Positions 22,912 through 34,368 are shown, counted from the first letter of the stretch. The stretch: 64,000 bases of DNA from Trametes villosa (GCA_002964805.2 PUDQ02000032.1:248001-312000), one strand, 5' to 3'. Translations and numbers: made by a program. Notes: generated by a model from the sequence alone, not told the origin.

Positions 22912-25429
22912 TCAGCGTCCTGGCTCCCGCGCGTCTGTCGGGCGCCTATCGAGTTCGTAGTGCAGACCCATAAGCGCGGCCTCCTTCTCCTCGAGCTCGC
23001 GCGCGGTGGCGGCAATCTCGCGCTCGATCGTTGCGACGCGCTCACTAGTCGCGCTCTCGATGCGCGCGAGGAGGTCCGCGGGGACGTGCGGAGGGGCGAC
23101 GTAGAGCGGGGGCGGGGACGGCGAGGAGGGAACTAGCACTGGAGAGAGGGCGGGAGATGACGCCGCGGGGATAGGTTCGGTGTCCGGGGACGTAGGGAGG
23201 GGAATGTCCGCGGGCTCGAGCTCGAGCTCGGCCGCGGCGGGCGCGCGCGCTGAGATGGCGGGGTAGTCGCTCGGGGGCATCGGCCAGTCGTCTTCCCGCA
23301 ATGAGAGGATGGTCGTCGTCTGGAGGGGCGTCGCGAGCTCCATCGACTGCTCGCCGAGCTCATCCTGGTCGCCCTCCTCGGGCACCTCGGGACTGCTACT
23401 GCTGCTGATGCGCTGATGGTCGCCCGCGCCTTCCCAGACATGGTGCGGGTGCTCGCGCTGCGAGGCGCCCGCCGCATCTCCCTGCGCTTTCTCCATGGGG
23501 AGGGCGCGCGCGTCTGCAGGGACGAGCGTGGGGGAGACGCGGGGTGACAGGGCCGCCGCCGGCACTCTGAGCTCTCCCGCCGGGCCATTAGATTGTTGCT
23601 GTAATGATGGTCGTGCAGCGAGATCGCGGCGGAGGTCTTGGAGGGCGTGCCGCAAGGACGTTATCTCGGCCTCGAGCTCCCGCTCGCGGCGTGCGCGCTC
23701 GCTGGTAATGGTGCGCAGCCGGTCGCGCAGCTCCTGTCGCTCTCTAACGGGTTTGGGGGTGACGTTAGTAATGAGATTTCCGCAGCGGTAATGAAGGAGG
23801 ACGTACCTGATGCACTCATCTATGACGTGTGGGCCAGACGCGGCTGGCGAGGCTTTGTGGCTGGAGCTGCGCGGCGGCTCTAAGGAGGGCTGTAAAATGA
23901 AATGTTTATATCGCCGGCTTAAGACATGAATGAGGGCCGGGCATACCTGAGGCATCTCGTGTGCAAGCATGGCCTTTACTGCGGCGCGCTCCACCAGAAA
24001 ACCGTCGATCTCCACGGAGAGTACGTCGACGTCTCTCTTGAGATGCTGAATATCGACACTGTGGGGCGGGGCACCCTGCCAGTCACGGGCCACATTGAAC
24101 TGCATCGGCGCCTGCGTCTGCGCCGGACTGCGAGCATACTGAGGTGTCAGGGCATACGGCGAGGGAGGCGACGGCATGGTGTACGGGAGGAGCTCCGGGC
24201 TTGGCGGAAGCGGGTACTGAGCCTCGTTCACCAGGGCCGGGTCGCTCGTCTGCACCTTCACGGAGATGTGACGTTTCTCGGGAGTGCGCACGCGACTGCT
24301 CCGCGCATCGAGTGTGTTCGCTCCCGAAAACTGCGAATGCTGGACCTGGTGTACCTGAGAAGGGTGTGAGTGTAATTGACCGGACCGATACATTGGAACG
24401 TACTGTCTGGCGGAGGATCTCGACCTCCCGCTCCAGCATGCGATTGCGCGACTTCGCCCGAGCAAGGACGCCATCTGCATCCGGGAGCTCGCTACCGGGG
24501 GCCGGCGGATGGTGATGGGTCGCCCGTCCATGCACGCAGTTGGGCCGGGTGCACGCTCCCGACGTCGACGGGCCGTCGCTCGGGGCCGAGGAAGAGAGCA
24601 GGATGCGGTGGGCGTCGTGAACGGCACAAGCCTCCAGTTCTGCGTCTCTGCGAGCAATCATTGCCCGGAGCCGAAGAATCTCTGCATCCGTCTCTTGCTT
24701 TGTACGCGCGTGCGCCTTTTTCTCTTCTGTGAGCTGTTGGCGCAGGAGTGCCGCGATCGCAACTTCAATGGAATCCCTGGTCTCATGCAGGGGGTCTAGA
24801 GAGCGCTGCTCCGAGAGTGGTGCTATGCACAGCAGGAGCAGCAGGGTAGAGCTGGTAAGAAGAGGCACGTGTGCCGTAGGGAAGTCGGGGACGGACCGAG
24901 GGGTGAAGGCAGATTAAGCCGTGAGCATGGCCAAGCAGCGAAGTTACTGCAGCTTTCAACTGTGTACCGGTCGAGGGTAATGACATGAGTGCTGAGAAGG
25001 GTATAATTCGCGCCCATCCTCCACAACCAGCTAGTATGCGTGAACACCCACCCTTGTCGACCAGTATGGAGACGAGTTCGCGCAAGTCATCCCGCTCCCT
25101 CTCCGCCCTCTTGACCTCATCCAGGTACCTATCCAGCGTCTGGCTGAGCTTCTCCTTGGCGCGCCTCTCCGACTTCAGCTCGCGTTGGTGCGCACTGCGC
25201 TGCTGGTCGCGTTCGTCCTGAGTCGCTATGAGGCGCGCTTGAAGTTGTGCTACCTTCATGGCGCAAGTATCCAATTCGTCGCGAAGCCGGACGATCTATG
25301 AGCGTTAAACGTTGACTTAACTCCTACAACGGGCCATTACAGGCAGCTCATAAGGCAACACACCTGTGCATGTTGGGGAACGTCCGAGTCAGGGGCGGTA
25401 TCCCGCCTGGGCTTTACTCCAGGACCCAT
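22912..25429 (-). CDS. Coiled-coil protein of unknown function
   Basis: Six exons joined by eye: 25429-25364, 25295-25052, 24822-24404, 24354-23947, 23889-23807, 23743-22912 (683 aa). All introns are GT..AG; five are 49-68 nt and one is 229 nt. The start MGPGVKPRRD is the first ATG of exon 1. Exon 2 is a strong coiled coil (QLQARLIATQDERDQQRSAH), and exons 3 and 6 hold further coiled coils. The middle (about residues 210-310) is Pro/Ser-rich, and the tail has acidic, Pro-rich low complexity ending in a last coiled coil (ERVATIEREIAATARELEEK). No enzymatic motif, signal peptide or membrane segment is visible. The architecture resembles cytoskeletal or spindle-pole scaffold proteins, but this is only an impression. 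I do not recognise the family. Confidence 0.75.
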
Positions 25430-26418
25430 CCAAAAGTGAGTTTAGAGGCAGATTACGAGATTGTACAAGGGTAGCCGATAGGTAGTACAAGCAGATAGTA
25501 TTCCAAGCAGAGCATTCGAGCCACAGACACAGCGAGTAGAGCGGAAAGTAGAGAGCAGTCAAGTGTGGCTGCAGTCAGGGGCGGCAGAACAATTGTCGCC
25601 CATAGCGATAAACAACAGCGGCACGTGACCGTGCCTAAACGGGCGTCGCTCGAACGCCACGATTTCGCGGGACGCACCTTGTCTCTGCTCCTCGTGTACG
25701 CGTCCCTCGAGCGTGACAGTTCTGCAATGGAATGCTTGCAAACTTTCGGCTCTCATTCGTTGCTCAAATCTCTGTTAGCTACTCTCCTCGCGTTCGGAAT
25801 GACTACGCGCGTACGCGTGCGCCTTCGAGCCAGTACCAGGTACTAATACCACAACGTCGACAAGGACCTGACAACGACGCAAATGCAATTGGAGCAGAGA
25901 TTCATACGTGGAAGTTATGATGAAAATGCCATTACTGGCCTTATAGGCGATTGTTCCGGTGAGACGGACAACCATTTTGCCCAGTTCAATCTCTTGTCGT
26001 GAAGTTAACAAATGCTTCTCATTTTCATACAGTGAACCCTGCGTGGGTACCCCATCAGCTCGCTCGCCTTGAATGGCTGCTATTGTCGGATTGTATGCAT
26101 TTTATCCCGTCAGCTCGATACCAGCGCCGGAGTGAATCGGGCGTCCTAGCTCAAGTAACGGGGCGATAACTGTGCTTGCCACCAGCAGAGGTCGCACGCT
26201 ATTGCCACGCAACCGACGTAATAACGGGTCCTAGATTTGACTCCACATTCCGTCTACCCTACAAATCAACCACTCCTGCAGAGAACCCGAAAGAAAACCA
26301 TCGCAGATATTGAGTACTAACGCACGCCATAGGCTCAGCAACTTCCTGACGTTCAAGGAAAACAGTAAGTGACTGTGATTTTCCCGCCAAAGCTCAAATT
26401 CTCACCTAGTAAAGCAGC
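25430..26418. other. Intergenic region
   Basis: Upstream of the coiled-coil gene and downstream of SCR10-A. No gene or RNA was recognised. Base composition is visibly less GC-rich than to the left. Confidence 0.5.
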
Positions 26419-26924
26419 TTAGAGGGACGACACCAGGATAGATTGGGTGTTCGGCGTGAAGCAGAACCCGTTGCCCATCTGCGTGCCGCACTGCGACATC
26501 GCGTTGCAGTTCCCGTTGCAGCCGGCTTGGTCGCAGAAACCGACGTCCTTGGTAGAGGACATGCAGGTCGTACCCGCGGCATCGAGGCAGGTCGCGCCGC
26601 CGGTGTAAACCGTGCAAGAGCCGCCGCAGATGCCGCCGACACGCTTGGTGCAGAAGGTTACGCTAGTGGTCTGGGCGGAGCGTTTGGCGAGGGGGTTGGG
26701 GCGATCACCGATGAAGGTGAGCTCGGCGTCGGTGGTGGCGAGGAAGTGGGCCATCTCGGCCTCTGAGACGATGGAGCTCGAAACCTCGGCGACGGGCTGC
26801 GTACCCGGTGTGCATGTGAGTGGCCAGCCCAGTGTAAGGGTTCATCACCACTTACCGCGACAGGGCTAGCAATCGCGACAACGGAGAAAGCGACGAGGAT
26901 GGCGGGGAGAGTGAAGAACTGCAT
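26419..26924 (-). CDS. SCR10-A: secreted Kex2-type 10-cysteine protein
   Basis: Two exons, 26924-26856 and 26796-26419, with a 59 nt intron; 148 aa. A hydrophobic signal peptide (MQFFTLPAILVAFSVVAIAS) is followed by a pro-region with the conserved SEAEMAHFLATTDAEL, then PNPLAKR ending at residue 62, a classic Kex2 site. The predicted mature part has 86 residues with ten cysteines, including CTKRVGGICGG and GNGFCFTPNT. First of five paralogues between 26.4 and 34.3 kb. It shares with copies B and C a core promoter of identical spacing. Seen: family, splice sites, cysteines. Inferred: secretion and Kex2 maturation. I do not recognise a named family. Confidence 0.88.
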
Positions 26925-28436
26925 GGTTGGAGGAGTTGGTTATGGAGGTGAGGTTACGAGCTTGGTAGGAGTGGTGTGCTGGGAAGCTGGTGAGGATGTT
27001 TGCGCTGTCGTTCAACCGTCCGGTGGCTCACCCTTTATACGCCTCTCCTGCGGCAGCTCACAGCCAACCGGAATGCAACGTACCCAATCAGCATATCATG
27101 GTCGAAAAATGCTCTGTTTGCGGCTCCCGACATTCAATGTTCGTTCTAGAGCACAGGGTGGTTCAACAGTGAGTCGCTATCGCGCCCTGGCCGCGGCCCA
27201 AGTCGGGTGTTCTTAGTATGTTATACGCCAGCTCCGCCCATGCAATCTTCACCTAGGAACAGAACAGCCGATCTTCCTTGGCCGTCCACGACCATCGTGG
27301 CTGGAATTCCTACTGGCTAAGCCACTTTCCGCGGGAATCTTTCCTCGGGAGTGGTACACCCCCTGCGACACTGTCGGCGCCCTCGGACAGAACCCCGTAT
27401 GTCCGTAGAACAACTTTCCGCGAAGCATCGGCATCTCACATGTCGCGCCTCTGACGGGTCTATTCGTGTCCCGGATCACTCTCCAGCGTGCTTCCCGCGA
27501 AAGTCCCGTGGGCTTGCGCGGTGTCTGAAGTGATGGAAGGTTAGAGTTGTGTCTGCTCCTCACTCCGCTCTATAGCTGACCGTCCATATCTTCAGCTTGC
27601 CCGTATGTTCCTCTCGCTCGGCGCCGCATCTAGCCCCACCTCCCGGTCTCACAGCGGCACGGCAGGATTGTGCAGCTCGGCGGCATTCGTTCTCGTGCCT
27701 CATACCACTCGACAGACGAACCAGGATAGGCCCGCCTGCAACTAGCTACCGCGCAGGAGGCCGTCAGACAAGCAGCCGGGCCATCTTCGGCCCCTCGATA
27801 GCTTGTGCTTCGGCCTCTACATCCTGCGCCTTTGTCTCGCCCCGACTTCCTTGCTGCCGGGTTCTTGTTGCTCTCGATAGGCGGGGCGCGAAACTCTGAA
27901 ATCAACCGCGTTTAGGATCTTTCCTTCGCCGCGCCTAGGCCACAATAAGAACATGTCTGCGAATCTCCCGAAGTAGCTCGCAGATCCCAATCAACTGGCG
28001 GCAACTTCTTCTCAGGCCGGGGGAGTATTCCTTGCCCGAGTGTCATCACGATACGGGGACTCTTCAGAGGTATGTGATTGTTTGTTGCTGATTATGACAG
28101 CCAGGCGCAAAGCTTGTTCAAGTTGTCGATCTTATTGTGAGCCATCGCTCGCGTTAGTATAGCGCTTATTGACTTATTCCGCCCTCAAATCCGCCCTCGA
28201 CCTTGCACCGTGCCAACAGTAGATGCGTATGGTTTTTCGAATAACTCGTATCATTCTGCGTTCACCGGTACTCGATAACTGGCTAGGAAAAGCCCGTCTA
28301 CCCTAGGAACCCATTGCATCCCTATCCGCCCTAAAAAACATTTCCAGAACCCTGAGCAGACGCTATGTACTTGCATGGTCCCTTTCGCCGAATATTGTGA
28401 GTCTCTATTCTCAGCTCGAGGTCTTACGACTCTTAC
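26925..28436. other. Intergenic region between SCR10-A and SCR10-B
   Basis: Apart from the SCR10-A core promoter at 27,005-27,040, no gene or repeat was recognised. Confidence 0.5.
27005..27040 (-). promoter_or_regulatory. SCR10-A core promoter (TATA plus GGTGAGC plus ACGACAG)
   Basis: Read on the minus strand: TATAAA at 27,039-27,034, GGTGAGC at 27,032-27,026, and ACGACAG at 27,011-27,005, which is 81 nt before the start codon. The same three elements recur before copies B and C with GGTGAGC and ACGACAG always 14 nt apart. ACGACAG may be the initiator. Confidence 0.7.
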
Positions 28437-28942
28437 CTAGAGAGACGAGACCAAGATAGACTGGGTGTTCGGCGTGAAGCAGAATCCGTTGCCCATCTGC
28501 GTTCCGCACTGCGACATCGCCTGACAGTTGCCGTTGCAGCCGGTCTGGTCGCAGAAACCGACATCCTTGGTCGAGGAGATGCAGGTCGTGCCGGCGGCGT
28601 CGAGGCACGTCGCGCCGCCGTTGTAGACGGTACAAGTACCGCCGCAAATTCCGCCGACACGCTTCGTGCAGAAGGTCACGCTCGTGGTCTGAGCGGAGCG
28701 CTTAGCGAGAGGGTTGGGGCGATCGCCGATGAAGATGAGCTCGGCGTCGGTGGTGGCGAGGAAGTGATCCATCTCGGCCTCGGAGACGATGGAGCTCGAC
28801 ACCTCGGCGGCGGGCTGCGTACGTAGCAAGAATGTGAGTCAGGCTCTCGGTATGAACGCGAATATCAACTGACTGCAACAGGGCTCGCAGTGGCGATCGT
28901 GGCGAGGGCGACGATGGCGGTGAAGAGGGTGGAGAACTGCAT
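28437..28942 (-). CDS. SCR10-B: secreted Kex2-type 10-cysteine protein
   Basis: Two exons, 28942-28874 and 28814-28437, with a 59 nt intron (GTCAGT donor); 148 aa. Exon lengths (69 and 378 nt) and intron length match copy A exactly, so A and B are the closest pair. Signal peptide MQFSTLFTAIVALATIATAS, pro-region with SEAEMDHFLATTDAEL, Kex2 site PNPLAKR at residues 56-62, mature part of 86 residues with ten cysteines. Differences from A in the mature part are few and conservative (for example GNCQAMSQCGTQ for GNCNAMSQCGTQ). Function unknown. Confidence 0.88.
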
Positions 28943-30387
28943 TGTCTGAGAAAGTTGTTGTAGGAGTGGTGTTGTGAGAGGAGTGCGGTGGTGAGTTCGC
29001 TGTCGTCCCATCGCCATTCTGCTCACCTCTTTATACTCGTTGCTCCAGCAGTTGCTTTCCATGTATAATTCTTTCGTGAAGAGTCCTGGTATTCAACACA
29101 TAACCGCACCCATGCGCATGACAGGTTGACAGCAAAGTCCGAGCGAGACTTCCGTTGGCCGGTGAAGGTGCCTTGGCCCGGGCCCAAGTTGAGTGTTGCT
29201 TCTGCGTTTGGGCGGTGCTTCTATGTACGGTGTTCAGGGACCGTGTCAATCGTCCATGTTCGACCCGAACATCGTGGGCTAGGATATTTGCGCGTAGAAC
29301 CAGCGCCGCACCCGCATAGTCTCCCCTCAAACTCGCAGGCTCTTGTGGGTGAAACTGCTGGGTGCATCCCGGGAATGCACACCGCTCCACACATCTCGCG
29401 AGTTCAAACATGCCATGTCGGAATGCGACTCGTGCCGATGACTTACCACCCCCCCGCGCGTGTGGCCACTCCGCTGTGTATCCCAGCCGTTCGACAGCAT
29501 TGCCGTACTCCACTCTATTCCGGTATGCACTTCGCTCGTTCAAGCTATTCCCATGTTGTCGGCGGCTGACCTGCAGCGGACTTAGGACCCGCATCCAGCC
29601 CCTCCACTCCGGTCTCATCGCGGCGTCCGAATTCGGCATGCGATGCTCTGCTTCTTCTGTCGGTCCCCACCCCGCTTGCCGATGTCTATACCCTGCTGGA
29701 TAGCACCACGTCCTTGCGGAATGGACCCGGAAGCGGCGCCGCCAGTTAAGCATACGGATGTTGTTCCTCAATCTTCGCCAGGTCCGAGGTAGACAGCTTC
29801 TGTCCCGAGCTCCCGAGCTGGCTTAGGTCGCTCCACATGCTCCCTTACCGCCAAACTTTGTAATTAGAAGCGTCTTGCATCTCGCCTTCGCCCACGTCCG
29901 GGCTTTCGAAGTCCTTCGCATAGTCTAGGTGGCTACAACACTACTAGTTGTGGCTGACACTTCTGGGAAACGCGTTTGCCTCCCCGTTATCCGTGCCCTT
30001 CCCGGCGAAAAACATTTGTGTCTCGGAGGTGGAGAATGGGGTGTTCGTAGATTCTGCCCGAGAACATAGCAGAGCTACCGGACAACGATGGAGACGACGT
30101 TTTCGCAGAGTTGACATTAGCTTTCAGACCCCGGGAGGCGATTTCGTGGTTGTCTGGCTTCCGAAGCGCATTCCGTCGCGAACAGATACAATCGCGCATA
30201 GTTATCACTCGGACACAAAGTACACAGGAGCTTAGACACGTTCCGAAACCCCACTGATACACCCAGAGAAGAAACCCGAAAACCCCAGACCATGTTTCCT
30301 GCCGTTGATCACGTTAATCTAGTAAGAAAAGCGTTAGGAAGGCCACCCATCCATTCACACCCGCATCCACTCACCCAGTATTGGCGC
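28943..30387. other. Intergenic region between SCR10-B and SCR10-C
   Basis: Apart from the SCR10-B promoter, nothing recognised. Short frames on both strands have no domain or splice support. Confidence 0.5.
29000..29036 (-). promoter_or_regulatory. SCR10-B core promoter
   Basis: On the minus strand: TATAAA at about 29,036-29,030, GGTGAGC at 29,027-29,021, ACGACAG at 29,006-29,000. The last two are 14 nt apart, as in copies A and C; ACGACAG lies 58 nt before the start codon. Confidence 0.7.
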
Positions 30388-30946
30388 CTAGAGGGACGAC
30401 ACCAGAATGGACTGGGTGTTCGGGGTGAAGCAGAACCCGTTGCCCATCTGGGTCCCGCACTGCGACATAGTGTTGCAGTTCCCGTTGCACCCGGCCTCGT
30501 CGCAGAAGCCGACGTCCTGGGTGGCGGACATGCACGTAGTGTTGGCGGCGTCGAGGCAGGTGGCCCCACCGTTGTACACGGTGCAGGTGCCGCCGCAGAT
30601 GTTGCCGATGCGCTTGGTGCAGAAGGTGACCGTGGTCGCCTGCGCGGCGCGCTTCGCGAGCGGGTTCAGCGGCTCGCCGATGAAGATGAGCTCGGCGTCG
30701 GTGGTGGCGAGGAAGTGCGCCATCTCGGCCTCGGAGACGATGGAGCTGGCAACCTGAGTTATGTGTATATCAGTGCGGAACGTTGTAGGCTTGAGCGTCG
30801 AGGCATACATCGCGGGTATCGACCATCTGCGGGAGCATGTCAGTACGCATTGAAATGGCAGTCTCAGCGCTACTCACCCCGGCGGGGCTAGCGATGGCGG
30901 CAGTGGCCAGGGCAGCGATGGCGACGAAGACGGTGGAGAATTGCAT
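30388..30946 (-). CDS. SCR10-C: secreted Kex2-type 10-cysteine protein with 18 nt micro-exon
   Basis: Proposed exons: 30946-30878, 30826-30809 (18 nt, MVDTRD) and 30753-30388; 150 aa. A two-exon model with one 124 nt intron is also open. The three-exon version is preferred because it gives normal 51 and 55 nt introns and the same 69/18/366 nt exon lengths as copy E. Signal peptide MQFSTVFVAIAALATAAIAS; pro-region with SEAEMAHFLATTDAEL; Kex2 site NPLAKR ending at residue 64; mature 86 residues beginning AAQATT, ten cysteines, ending ILVSSL. Product inferred to be secreted; function unknown. Confidence 0.85.
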
Positions 30947-32199
30947 GTCTGAGGGTTGTGGCGGCGACGTCGTTTGCAAGATTGGCTAGTGAGGTTGGAA
31001 TTCACTGTCGTTTGACAACGCGTTCGCTCACCTTTTATACGCGTCGTCGCAAGGCGTCGCTCTGAGCGTGTAGCTCATCGCCTGCGTCGTGGGTCGCACG
31101 CCCCCGAGTCCTGAAGCCGGCGTCGGGGTCGGGAATTCGGTCTCTGAGGATCGAGGGGGTACGCCGCCGTATGAAACCGCCCTGGGCCTGAGCATCCTCG
31201 AGTAGGCTGTAAGCCCGCCCTGTCCTCGACACCGGACCGGGGTCACGTTCGATGATAGCAGCTCTAGCGCCCCGTGGTTGAGTATGTGCCGATGAATGGG
31301 GTCGGAACAAAGAGGCCTGGGGTGGGGATCAGAAGTCCGCGCAGTATGAAGCAGGGAGAGGCGAACGCTCACAGCGAAAGAGCTCTATCAGGAGACAGGC
31401 CCGCGAGTGTGTTCTTCGAGTGCAGACCGCTGCGACTCCCGCGGTTACAACCGCCGGACGCCGCAGGCTATAGGCAAACTCCGATACGCTACACTCGGGA
31501 ACCTCGTAAGCTCCGATACGGACCACAATTCGTCTAATGTTACCGCTGTGTTGCTCCGTGTGCGGCACCCAGGTCTGCCGAGAGCTCCTCCATGTATCCG
31601 CAGGGGCTATGTTCTATCAAGGACGATACTGGCCAGCGTGGGGGACGGCACGGTGGAACCTGATGACTCCTGTCTTCGACTGTCAGAATCCAGATGGGGT
31701 TGTACCTTTTCTACAGACGGCTCTCGCACGGTGCGTACCTCGGTTGGCCAGAATAGAAACGGCCGACTCTAACCCCTTGGAATTGTACAAGACCTGGGCG
31801 TTTGCCCTGACGGCGATAGGTGGGCTATCAGCGACTGAATGAACAAGACAGCCCTCTGGCTTGCGGTGAGCCGGTCAGCCTCCAGGGGAGATCACATACA
31901 GTACAATGATCTCAATGGGCGACTCATCGCCTGCCAGTGTGCATACTCACAAGTGTGCTTCAGAACGACTGGCTCATGTCAATCCGCCCGTGGGGGATCT
32001 GCCACGGACCACGTCTGGCCTCACGGACACTCCCGCGGCAGTCGCGATCGGCCCTCAGGAGGACGGCTGCAGTGACAACCTGCACAGTGCTGTGCCTCAG
32101 GGCCGTACTCTGCGGCGCTCGCGCCGAAAATTTTGGAGCATCCTGGATGTAACTCAAGGCTTGGCGGGCTCGAGAGCCGGCGAAACACGGAATGAAAGG
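30947..32199. other. Divergent intergenic region between SCR10-C and SCR10-D
   Basis: Contains the SCR10-C promoter at its left end. C (minus) and D (plus) are transcribed away from each other from opposite ends. No further gene was recognised; plus-strand frames at 31,400-31,840 have no domain or signal peptide. Confidence 0.5.
31005..31040 (-). promoter_or_regulatory. SCR10-C core promoter
   Basis: On the minus strand: TATAAA(A) at 31,040-31,034, GGTGAGC at 31,032-31,026 and ACGACAG at 31,011-31,005, 59 nt before the start codon. Spacing between the last two is again exactly 14 nt. Confidence 0.7.
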
Positions 32200-32213
32200 T
32201 ATAAAGAGCGAGC
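32200..32213 (+). promoter_or_regulatory. SCR10-D TATA element
   Basis: TATAAAG immediately followed by AGCGAGC, a diverged form of the TATA plus GGTGAGC pair of copies A-C, 45 nt before the start codon at 32,258. Confidence 0.55.
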
Positions 32214-32257
32214 AAGGGCTAGATGTTGAAACACTCACCATAGTATCCGGACTCGCT

Positions 32258-32842
32258 ATGCAGCACTTCGCATCCTTCCTTCTTGTCATCACCGCTCTGA
32301 TCGTCGCGGCATTTGGTAGACCGTCGCCCGTAAGTGCTCTCGCCGACCGTTATTGAGGCACGGTACTCACGGTTGTTGTGTCAGACCGCACCTGTGGCGA
32401 CGAACGCGACAACAGAAGTGAGCAGGCTGAATGGGCACTCGCACGCATAGACTTACCTGAGCGTGCCTAGGTCGTAACGTCCATCATGAGCGACACTGAG
32501 CTCGATCGCTGGCTCGCGACCACCGGCGCGACGCTCGTATTCATCGGCGAACGCGCCAAACCGAACCCCCTCGCACCGCGCTCCGCCCAGACTACGACAA
32601 TCATCTACTGCTCCTCGCGCGCGGGGAACGTCTGCGGCGGCGTATGTACCGTCTACAGCGGAGGCGCGTCGTGTATCGACGCGCCGAAGACGATGTGCAT
32701 GAGCGCGACGAAGAACGTCGGCTTCTGCGACAAGTCGGGCTGCACGGGCAGCTGCAATCAGCTCGCGCAGTGCGGAACCCATCTCGACGGCGGATTCTGC
32801 CTCACAGCAAACACCAATTCTATCGTCGTTTCGCCTCTATGA
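32258..32842 (+). CDS. SCR10-D: diverged 10-cysteine secreted protein, Kex2 site lost
   Basis: Three exons, 32258-32329, 32385-32417 and 32471-32842, with 55 and 53 nt introns; 158 aa. It is the only copy on the plus strand. The signal peptide is MQHFASFLLVITALIVAAFG. The second exon (33 nt, TAPVATNATTE) is longer than the 18 nt micro-exon of C and E. The pro-region reads SDTELDRWLATTGATL. The dibasic site is replaced by NPLAPR, so only a single Arg remains, yet the part after it is still 86 residues with ten cysteines (YCSSRAGNVCGG, GGFCLTANT). It is the most diverged member. It may be processed differently or not at all. Confidence 0.85.
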
Positions 32843-33769
32843 TCTCACCACGGAGGTAAGTAAATTTATCAGACTTGGGAAGTAAGCGTAAAGATGCTGA
32901 CCGTGGCTTGTCTCATGTGGTGCAGTAGCCGTTATGTTATCTGCTTGAGATAGGGGATCAGTAGATAGCCTTCAGGCAAATGTGAACCAAAACTTGTAGG
33001 GTGGATTCACGGTAGGACACGTACGCGGTTTTCGATGTACCCCCACCCGTCCGCGATATATCATCTGTTCCACGTACACGAATTAGCCTCATTCCCGTTG
33101 GTAGATAGTATCTGTGAAACGTTATTGTAAACAATCCGAACGCGAATGAAGGAGGCCTACTGTTGCAGGGCAGGCGTCATCTCGCTGTCAAGACGACTTG
33201 CCTTCATTGAACGAGGGCGAATAATTCTTATACATCGGAAATAGCATGTTTCCGCTCACAAGCTCAAGCTTGGGTGGTGGTGCTGGATTGGCAAGGAGTG
33301 AACGTTTGAGTGAGCAGCCTCAGGCCTCAGGACTCGGAGGTCCAAAGGAGAGAAGTACTCCTGGGGTGGCGTGGGGACGAGAGCCGGATAATGCCGGTTC
33401 GCGTTTGTGGGCGCTAGATAGATACCCCTCTGGGCCCGTTTCTTGACCCTACTACATGGGGCGCCGAGGTCTGAATATGGCATGGTTAGTGCCGACGGTA
33501 TACTTTGGCTACCTCCTCATAGGTCTCAGCAACCCGTTGCTCACTTGCAAGGACAGATGACATTCCTCAAGAACCCATTTACAGCTGTACAATTCAACCA
33601 TGAACGCCCAAGCCCACCGATCCCGCATAAACCTCCTACACAGTACACCACCCCGACGATGAAATGAAGCCGCTGCCCGTGAGCCCGCTAGCCGACTGAA
33701 ATGTGGTGAGTTCTCAAGCTCAACGTAGCGACCGTGCCTGTAAACTCACTGGTTCGGTGAGCACTGCGT
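32843..33769. other. Intergenic region between convergent SCR10-D and SCR10-E
   Basis: No gene recognised. The sequence is less GC-rich. Probably contains the two 3' flanks. Confidence 0.5.
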
Positions 33770-34335
33770 TTAGAGAGGAGTGACGATAAGGGACATGGTT
33801 CCAGGCGTGGAACAGAAACCGTTGCCCATGACGGTCCCGCAAGTCGAGAGCATGGAACAGTCGCCGTCGCACTGGGCCTGGTCGCAGTAGCCTATGTCGC
33901 GCGACGCCGCCACACACGCTGTCCCAGGGGCAGCGAGGCAGATTGCCCCGCCGGTGTACACGTTGCACGTTCCCCCGCAGATGCCGCCGACGCGCTTGGT
34001 GCAGTACGTGACGGTGGACACCTGAGCGGACCGTTTCTCGAGCGGGTTGGGGCGGGCACCGATGAAGGAGAGCTTGGCGTCCGTGGTGGAGAGCCAGTGG
34101 TCTAGCTCGGCCTCGCTGAGGATAGGGCCCGATGCCTGTGAATAATGTGGCGTCAGTTTGGCTCTAACCTGGAGGATGTAAGCGATGCTGACGTTGGCCT
34201 CTCCGACGGGCTGCTCAGGTGGTGGTGAGTAGGTCGTACTGTCTACGTTGTGGTACTAGGACTCACGACAACAGGGCTCGCGACTGCGACGGTGACCAAG
34301 GCGGCGACGGCGACGAAGAGAGAGGAGAGCTGCAT
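33770..34335 (-). CDS. SCR10-E: secreted Kex2-type 10-cysteine protein with 18 nt micro-exon
   Basis: Three exons, 34335-34267, 34210-34193 (18 nt, PVGEAN) and 34135-33770, with 56 and 57 nt introns; 150 aa. The longer alternative exon 2 (to 34,169) would leave a 33 nt intron, too short to be likely. Signal peptide MQLSSLFVAVAALVTVAVAS, pro-region SEAELDHWLSTTDAKL, Kex2 site NPLEKR at about residue 64, mature 86 residues with ten cysteines (TYCTKRVGGICGG, GNGFCSTPGT). It is nearer to A-C than D is but clearly older than the A/B pair. Function unknown. Confidence 0.85.
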
Positions 34336-34368
34336 GTTGTTCGTTGTGAAGTAGTGAGGATGGGTTCA

